This document shows, piece after piece, positions 58,854 through 64,000 of a stretch of 64,000 bases of DNA. The stretch is taken from assembly GCF_029813835.1 (NCBI RefSeq), contig NZ_JARVKV010000023.1:16759-80758 (forward strand), read 5' to 3'. Below the pieces are notes generated by a model, which was not told where the DNA came from, made no database searches, and saw only the letters and a list, made by a program, of their open reading frames with translations. The number at the start of each line of letters is the position of its first letter. Within the stretch, counting starts at the first letter, position 1. The stretch is from Streptomyces sp. DH37 (GTDB taxonomy: Bacteria; Actinomycetota; Actinomycetes; Streptomycetales; Streptomycetaceae). Position numbers and translations under genes: made by a program.

Positions 58854-60056
58854 CTATATCTGTCCGCCCCCGTCCGCCAGACGGCCCAGGATCAGCGCGA
58901 CGCGCAGTGTGAACGCCGAACGGACGTCCGAGGGGGACCATCCGGTGACGTCCGTCACACGTCGCAGCCGGTAACGAACGGTGTTGGGGTGCACGAACAG
59001 CATCCGCGCGGCCCCCTCCAGACTGCTCGCCTGCTCCAGGTAGACGCTCAGGGTCTCCAGGAGAGCGGCCCCGGCCTCCTGGAGCGGTCTGTAGATCTCC
59101 TCCACCAACAGCGCGCGGGCGGTGGGGTCTCCGGCCATCGCGCGCTCGGGCAGGAGATCGTCCGCGAGCACCGGACGCGGCGCGTCCGGCCACGCGGCGC
59201 ACGCCTTCAGGCCGGCGGCCGCGGCCCGCGCCGAACGCGTCGCCGACAGCAGGTCGCCCATCACGGGCCCGGCCACCACCGGACCCGGGGCGAACGGCCC
59301 GATCAGCGACTTGGCGACGTGCAGCGGATCGTCCGAGCCGCCCGCGACGACCACCAGGCGGCTGCCCAGCACCCCGGTGAGCACCTGGAGCTTGGCGTGC
59401 CGGGCGGCCCGCCGGATCGCCTCCACGGTCAACTCGCTGTCCCCGTCGGGCGCGGTGCCCAGTACGACGGCGACGTGCTCGGGGGAGTTCCAGCCCAGCG
59501 CGGCGGCACGGGAGACGGTCCCCTCGTCGGCCTCGCCGGAGAGCACGGCGTTGACCACCAGCGACTCCAGGCGCGCGTCCCACGCGCCGCGCGCCTCGGC
59601 GGCCTGCGCGTACACCTGGGCGGTGGCGAAGGCTATCTCGCGGGCGTAGACGAGCAGCGCCTCGCGCAGCACGTTCTCGTCGCCGGGCGCGGCCACCTCG
59701 TCGATCGCCGTCTCCACCACCTCGATGGTGGTGCGGACCATCTCCACGGTCTGCCGCAGCGTGATCGCCCGGGTCAGTTCGCGCGGCGCGGTGCCGAACA
59801 CGTCCGTGCTGATCGCCTGCGGCGTCTCCGGATGCCGGAACCACTCGGTGAACGCCGCGATGCCCGCCTGCGCCACCAGCCCGATCCACGACCGGTTCTC
59901 CGGCGGCATCGCGCGGTACCACGGCAGTTGCTCCCCCATGCGCGTGATCGCGGCGGCGGCCAGCTTGCCGGAGGACTGCTCCAGCCGCCGCAGCGTCGCG
60001 GGGTGCGGGTGGGGACGCTGCTTGTCGGGTGCTGGTGTCTGAGTGGGTTCTGGCAC
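58854..60056 (-). CDS. fasR: Fatty acid synthesis regulator FasR (PucR-type HTH)
   Basis: A 400-residue regulator. The C-terminal PucR helix-turn-helix is at about 340-395 (LEGAARMLFVHPNTVRYRLR). The centre is a GGDEF-like alpha/beta domain, and the N-terminus is helical (RRLEQSSGKLAAAAITRMGE). The sequence and its place directly upstream of fabD match FasR, the activator of fabDHPF in Streptomyces coelicolor. The GTG start lacks a clear ribosome binding site. The gap to fabD (58760-58853) contains TTGTC-GCCCTCCC-ACAA on the minus strand, a weak candidate operator. Confidence 0.9.
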   Translation of the reverse strand: MPEPTQTPAPDKQRPHPHPATLRRLEQSSGKLAAAAITRMGEQLPWYRAMPPENRSWIGLVAQAGIAAFTEWFRHPETPQAISTDVFGTAPRELTRAITLRQTVEMVRTTIEVVETAIDEVAAPGDENVLREALLVYAREIAFATAQVYAQAAEARGAWDARLESLVVNAVLSGEADEGTVSRAAALGWNSPEHVAVVLGTAPDGDSELTVEAIRRAARHAKLQVLTGVLGSRLVVVAGGSDDPLHVAKSLIGPFAPGPVVAGPVMGDLLSATRSARAAAAGLKACAAWPDAPRPVLADDLLPERAMAGDPTARALLVEEIYRPLQEAGAALLETLSVYLEQASSLEGAARMLFVHPNTVRYRLRRVTDVTGWSPSDVRSAFTLRVALILGRLADGGGQI

Positions 60057-60201
60057 GGGACAAGACTGCCCTATTGGTACGGCCGTATGGGTGGCGGGTG
60101 TCGGATCCGTACAAGGGGCCGCCGGGGGAGTGGCCGTGGAGGGGCCGTGGAGGGGAGGCGGCGGGGCCGCAGCGGGAGGCGGAGGGGAGGCGGCGGCGCC
60201 G

Positions 60202-61182
60202 TCAGGCCCAGGGGAGCCGGGACCGGCGGGCCCAGTACTCGCCCGGTTCCTCGGCGAGTTCGCCGAGCCGCGCGAGCACCTCCTCGTCCAGGCGTACGTC
60301 CGCCGCGCGCAGGTTGCCCGCGAGCTGCCCGGCGGTCGCCGCGCCGGACAGGACGGTGCCGGCCCACGGCTGGTGGAGGACCGCGGCCAGGGCGACGGCG
60401 TCGGGGGACGCGCCGGTTTCGCGGGCGACCGCCTCCAGGGCGGCGAGGGGGCGGGAACCGGGCTCCAGCAGGCGCCCGTTGGCCAGCCCCTCCTTGACGA
60501 TGACCGTGCGGCCCGCCCCGTGCGCCTCGGCCAGGGCGGGCCCGGCGGAGGGCTCCAGGAGGTTCCAGGTGCTCTGCACGCTGCGGAAGAGGGGCCCGCC
60601 GTCCACGGTGACCTCCAGGGCGGCGCGGACGGCGTCCCCCTGGTCCGGCCCGCTGGTGCTCAGTCCCACGGTGACGCCCTCGGCGGCGAGGGCGGCCAGG
60701 CGCCGGTGCAGGACGGTGTCGGTGAGGGCGGTGCTGCCGGGGGTGACGGAGTGGATCTGGTACAGGTCCAGCCGGTCGCCGAGCAGGGCGCGGGTCTCGG
60801 CGAGCTGCCGGTCGTACGTGGCGACGCCGTGGTCCTTGACCTCGTGGACGGGGGCGTCGACGGACCAGCCGGCGGTGTAGGTGTAGCCCCACTTGCTGCC
60901 CACGGTCAGCCCCTCGCGCGGGTCGTCGCCCCGGCGCAGCCAGTCGGCGAGGAACTCCTCGGCGCGGCCGTAGGAGCGCGCGGTGTCGACGTGGCGGACG
61001 CCGAGGTCCCAGGCGAGGTCCAGCAGCTCGTGGGTGCGGCGGCGCATCTCCTCCACGGTCCGCCCGGCGGGCAGGTCGCGCCCGCGCCCGAGGTTGATGT
61101 AGCCGGGGCGGCCCACGGCGGCCAGCCCCAGTCCCATCCGCGCGGTCGGCGCGGGGTGCGGGCGGGCGGGGTCCACGGTCAT
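60202..61182 (-). CDS. Aldo/keto reductase
   Basis: A 326-residue TIM-barrel oxidoreductase using NADPH. Catalytic residues of the family can be seen: Asp and Tyr in GVRHVDTARSYGRAEEFL near residue 50, Lys in VGSKWGYTYTAG near 87, and His in DLYQIHSVTPG near 130. The nucleotide-binding end has PWAGTVLSGAATAGQLAGNL near 285. The ATG at 61182 follows GGAAGG with nine bases spacing; the frame is open further upstream but not conserved. It lies 145 bases before fasR on the same strand, with G-rich repeats in the gap. Substrate unknown. Confidence 0.92.
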   Translation of the reverse strand: MTVDPARPHPAPTARMGLGLAAVGRPGYINLGRGRDLPAGRTVEEMRRRTHELLDLAWDLGVRHVDTARSYGRAEEFLADWLRRGDDPREGLTVGSKWGYTYTAGWSVDAPVHEVKDHGVATYDRQLAETRALLGDRLDLYQIHSVTPGSTALTDTVLHRRLAALAAEGVTVGLSTSGPDQGDAVRAALEVTVDGGPLFRSVQSTWNLLEPSAGPALAEAHGAGRTVIVKEGLANGRLLEPGSRPLAALEAVARETGASPDAVALAAVLHQPWAGTVLSGAATAGQLAGNLRAADVRLDEEVLARLGELAEEPGEYWARRSRLPWA

Positions 61183-61359
61183 GGTCGGCGGCCTTCCGGT
61201 GTGCGGCTGCGGGCCCGGCCAGGTTATGCGGCGGCCCTCCGGCTCCCGTCCGCGACCGGGCCGTACGGCGGCGAGACACGACGCGCGACCGTCCGGCAGG
61301 GGCACGTCCCCCGGCGTGCGGCCGGGGAACCGGCGCGCGGGCGGCGTCGGTTCGGGGCG

Positions 61360-62610
61360 TCAGTTCGGGGCGGCGGCCCGGTGGTCGCCGGCCGGGGCGC
61401 CGGATCCGGCCGACGGCTCCTCCGCCCGGCGCGGACGAGGCCGCAGGAGGCGGTGGAGCAGGGCGGCGGCGAGCTGGAGGGCCGCGATCCCCAGCAGCAG
61501 GACGTGCGGCGGGAGCCCGGCGGCGGCGCCGGCCAGGGCGGAGCCGCCGGAGGCCGCGGAGATCTTCAGCCCCGCCCCGATGGTGAAGACCTGCGCCCGC
61601 ACCCCGGCCGGGGAGTGGTCGGCGCGGATGCGCAGCGTGGCGCTCAGCAGCGGCCCCTCGAAGATCCCCGCCGCGGCGAACAGCGCCGCCTGGGCGGCGA
61701 ACGAGGGCGCGGCAGCGGCGGCGGCCAGGAGGAGGCCGGCGCCGGTCAGGCAGACGGGCACCAGGCGCTGGGCGGGGAAGGACCGCAGCCACCGGGCCGC
61801 CGCCAGGGAACCGGCCAGCGCCCCGAGCGCCAGCGCCGTCATCAGCACGCCCCCGGCGTCCGGGCGGCCCCGGCCGCCGGCGAGGAGCACCGCGGTGGTG
61901 GTCAGGCCGCCGACGCCGACGAAGGCCAGGGAGGTGGCGGCGGTGACCGCGCGCAGTTCCCGTACGCGCCACACCGCCGCCAGGCCGGCCCCGAGGTCGG
62001 CCCGCAGCGTCGTCGGGGCGGAGGCCGCCCGCCCGTCCCCGTCCGGCCGCGCGTGGGGGAGGACGGACGCCAGGGCGGCCGCTCCGGCCGCCGAGACGGC
62101 CAGCAGGACCACGGCCGGAGCGGGCGAGGCGAGCGCCGCGATCGCGCTCACCACGGCGGGGCCGGCCACCGACACGGCGTTGTACGTCGCCGCGTCCAGG
62201 GCGTACGCGCGGTCGCGGTCCGCCCCCTCAGGCACCAGGCGGGCCACCAGGCTGGACAGTCCGCCGGTGGCCACCGGCCCGCAGCTGCCGCCGAGCGCGG
62301 CGACGGCCAGCACCACGGGCAGGGGAGCGCGTCCGGTGACCGCCGCCAGCGCCGCGATGCCCGCCGCCAGGCCGCCCAGCGCGCACAGGTAGAAGAGGCG
62401 GGGGCTGCGGATCCGCTCGGCCAGCGCGCCCGTCAGCGGCGCGGCCAGCACGTGCGGCGCCGTCCAGGCGGTGAGCACGAAAGCGCCCTGGGCCACGCTG
62501 CCGGTGCGGTGCACCGCCAGCATCACCACGGCCACCGCCATGCCCTCCTCGGCGAGCCGCGCGAGGAAGGCGGTGGCCAGGTACGGCCTCAGCCCGGTGT
62601 GCGGACGCAC
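61360..62610 (-). CDS. MFS transporter
   Basis: A 416-residue major facilitator with about 12 membrane segments. The loop 2-3 motif appears as GALAERIRSPRLFYLCALGG near residue 65. The cytosolic central loop around 195-205 is short. The C-terminal tail is polar. Of two nearby GTGs I choose 62610, six bases after GGGAGG; 62616 adds two residues. It is divergent from a CGNR-type zinc finger gene across a GTAACG inverted repeat, a common drug-efflux-like arrangement. The substrate cannot be predicted. Confidence 0.9.
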   Translation of the reverse strand: MRPHTGLRPYLATAFLARLAEEGMAVAVVMLAVHRTGSVAQGAFVLTAWTAPHVLAAPLTGALAERIRSPRLFYLCALGGLAAGIAALAAVTGRAPLPVVLAVAALGGSCGPVATGGLSSLVARLVPEGADRDRAYALDAATYNAVSVAGPAVVSAIAALASPAPAVVLLAVSAAGAAALASVLPHARPDGDGRAASAPTTLRADLGAGLAAVWRVRELRAVTAATSLAFVGVGGLTTTAVLLAGGRGRPDAGGVLMTALALGALAGSLAAARWLRSFPAQRLVPVCLTGAGLLLAAAAAAPSFAAQAALFAAAGIFEGPLLSATLRIRADHSPAGVRAQVFTIGAGLKISAASGGSALAGAAAGLPPHVLLLGIAALQLAAALLHRLLRPRPRRAEEPSAGSGAPAGDHRAAAPN

Positions 62611-62625
62611 GCGCACCTCCCGTAT

Positions 62626-62653
62626 GTAACGCCATGTCGGAGAAAGACGTTAC
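62626..62653. promoter_or_regulatory. Inverted repeat between MFS and CGNR-type genes
   Basis: GTAACG (62626-62631) and CGTTAC (62648-62653) form a perfect 6-bp inverted repeat with a 16-base spacer, in the 72-base divergent gap. A TACCCT hexamer (62651-62656) that could be the -10 of the plus-strand gene overlaps one arm. It is a good candidate operator for the adjacent regulator. Confidence 0.5.
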
Positions 62654-62682
62654 CCTGTGGGGGAGCGCTGAGGGAGGGCGAC

Positions 62683-63252
62683 GTGGGCGAGAGAACGACC
62701 GGAGGCGGATTCCGGCCGGCCCGGCGGCTGGTCGACATCGCCAACGCCCTGCGCGCCGACCCGGAACTGCCCCGGGAGGAACTGGCCGGGCTGCTCGTCC
62801 GCCACGGGGAGAGGCCGGAGGACCTCACCGAGGAGGGGTTCTCGCCGGCCTGCGCGGCCGAACTGCGCGCCGCCGTCGCCCGCCTGGCTGCCGTCCTGGC
62901 CGAGACCGACACCGACCGGGCCGCCCACGCCCTCAACGGGATCCTCACCGAGTGCGGCGCCCGCCCCCGCCTGACCCGCCACGGCGGACGCCATCCCTGG
63001 CACCTCCACGTCGACCGGGGCGAGGACGCGGGCTGGGCCGACTGGTTCCTGGCGTCCGGCGCCCTGGCCCTGGCGCAGATCGTCACCGAGTACGGGCGCG
63101 CCGCCTGGGGCGAGTGCGCCGCCCCCGGCTGCTGCGCGTTCTACCTGGACACCGGGCCCGGCAGCGCCCGCCGCCACTGCTCGGCCACCTGCGCCTCCCG
63201 CGCCCGCGTCGCGGCCCACCGCCGCCGCAGGCGGGCCGCGTCGGGATCCTGA
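62683..63252 (+). CDS. ABATE-domain/CGNR-type zinc finger protein, putative regulator
   Basis: A 189-residue protein with an N-terminal stress-induced ABATE-like domain (RRLVDIANALRADPELPREE) and a C-terminal zinc finger. The finger has Cys in AWGECAAPGCCAFYLD near residue 148 and RRHCSATCASRARVAAHRRR near 165. The last motif reads CASR where the family has CGNR. Such proteins are presumed transcription regulators and often neighbour transport genes, here a divergent MFS gene. GGGAGGG precedes the GTG start. Confidence 0.85.
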   Translation: MGERTTGGGFRPARRLVDIANALRADPELPREELAGLLVRHGERPEDLTEEGFSPACAAELRAAVARLAAVLAETDTDRAAHALNGILTECGARPRLTRHGGRHPWHLHVDRGEDAGWADWFLASGALALAQIVTEYGRAAWGECAAPGCCAFYLDTGPGSARRHCSATCASRARVAAHRRRRRAASGS

Positions 63253-63334
63253 CGGAGGGTCGGCCGCCGGGGCCCGCCGGGCCCCGGCGGCGCCTGCGTG
63301 GCCGTCCGCGCCGCGTCCCGTCGCCCACGGGGCG

Positions 63335-63907
63335 TCAGCCGTCCCCGCCGTCCGGTCGCGGTGCGGTGAGCGCCGACCGGCAGTCCCGCCAGGCCGGCTC
63401 GCTCAGCAGCGGGCGGATCCGGGCGAACAGGGAGAGCAGGGACGGCCCCCACTTCTCCCGGAAGGCGGGGTCGACGCGGACGACGTCCAGTTCGTTCGCG
63501 GCGGTCAGCTCGGCGAAGTCCCGCCGCAGTTCCGGGCTCGGCGTGTGGAGCCGGCCGGTGAACCGGTCGCGGAAGGCCGCTCCGGCGTCCGCGAGGACGG
63601 GATAGGAGGCGGCCCGGTCGCAGGCGGCGTAGAAGTACACGATGCCCTCCGCCTCGGCGCCGATCAGCTCCGCCAGCTCGCCGCGGCGGCCGTACGGCAG
63701 CAGGGCGCCGGCGAAGCCGTCGGTGCCGTAGAACGCGTGGCACAGGCCCGCCAGTTCGAGCGCGGGGCGGGCGCCCCACGCGGCCAGCAGCGCCCGTACG
63801 CGCTCCAGATGGGCGAGGAGGGTGCCGCCGGGGTGCGGGAGGTCCCCGGCGCCGAGATCGCGCAGGAGCGCGACGGCACGGGAGGCGGGATCGACCGGAG
63901 CGGACAC
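63335..63907 (-). CDS. DUF6817-like (HD-domain-like) protein
   Basis: A 190-residue soluble protein. The segments AHLERVRALLAAWGARPALE, LAGLCHAFYGTDGFAGALLP and EAEGIVYFYAACDRAASYPV (about residues 30-110) contain spaced His residues and resemble the DUF6817 family, distantly HD-like. Metal binding is possible but not shown. The GTG at 63907 is preferred because a GAGAGGGGGG tract lies about nine bases upstream; the frame is open to 63970. It is convergent with the zinc finger gene. Function unknown. The remaining 63908-64000 contains no visible gene. Confidence 0.75.
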   Translation of the reverse strand: MSAPVDPASRAVALLRDLGAGDLPHPGGTLLAHLERVRALLAAWGARPALELAGLCHAFYGTDGFAGALLPYGRRGELAELIGAEAEGIVYFYAACDRAASYPVLADAGAAFRDRFTGRLHTPSPELRRDFAELTAANELDVVRVDPAFREKWGPSLLSLFARIRPLLSEPAWRDCRSALTAPRPDGGDG

Positions 63908-64000
63908 GGAAGGCACCCCCCTCTCCTGCGGTTCCCTCGTGGAATCCCCTCGGATCCGGTGGGTCGGCACCCGTTCCGCGTTCCCGCCGCGATCCGGACC

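Overview
The window is a high-GC actinobacterial chromosome segment, almost certainly from a Streptomyces. The evidence is the very high third-position GC, GTG starts, a conservon, a fasR-fabD-fabH-acpP-fabF cluster, an SCO2400-family protein, a dnaG/hrdA-type sigma factor pair, and DasR-like and GlnR-like boxes. It reads as ordinary core chromosome with one catabolic island. I found no prophage, insertion sequence, CRISPR array or rRNA.

Layout. 1-6866: a conservon on the minus strand (CvnA sensor-kinase-like, CvnB roadblock, CvnC DUF742, CvnD GTPase). It is followed by a CYP157-like P450 and a canonical P450 cut by the window edge, and preceded by a second, closely similar CYP157-like P450. 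7136-12215: cutA, a nitrate-reductase-like molybdoenzyme (minus) with a possible GlnR box, a CbiX-like chelatase and dgt. 12396-15918 (minus): a secreted chitin-type LPMO under two DasR-like sites, a cupin, an endonuclease/exonuclease/phosphatase-family protein and an alpha/beta hydrolase. 16114-26020 (plus): a large LuxR regulator, a PucR-type regulator, a ferredoxin-reductase-like flavoprotein, a GNAT acetyltransferase, dnaG and a principal-type sigma factor. 26113-30302 (minus): an FGGY kinase, a CPA2 antiporter with its TrkA-C subunit, and two tRNAs. 30502-31725: a small YtxH-like protein and a stand-alone LigD-type polymerase.

31961-52065 is a carbohydrate island. It holds an IclR regulator with a lactonase, an ATPase-less CUT1 sugar importer, a secreted arabinanase and a GH51 arabinofuranosidase. 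A minus-strand block adds an enolase-superfamily sugar-acid dehydratase, a zinc dehydrogenase, an unassigned conserved protein, a ChvE/Ggu-type sugar ABC importer and an exported aldose epimerase. A near-palindrome close to TTCGRWATYTCGWA lies upstream of four of these units (IclR gene, CUT1 importer, unassigned protein/Ggu block, dehydratase). This suggests one IclR regulon for arabinan-type sugars, possibly with an oxidative, non-phosphorylative route. A MarR regulator with a divergent reductase-ohr pair and an SCO2400-family protein interrupt the island.

52178-63907: an SGNH hydrolase, a DUF3145 protein, a hydroxyisobutyrate-dehydrogenase-family enzyme, the fatty acid synthase cluster with fasR (minus), an aldo/keto reductase, an MFS transporter divergent from a CGNR-type zinc finger protein, and a DUF6817-like protein.

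Most operons are tightly packed with ATGA, GTGA or TAGTG overlaps. Strong GC-rich hairpins end several units. All functional calls come from reading motifs and context; no database search was run.
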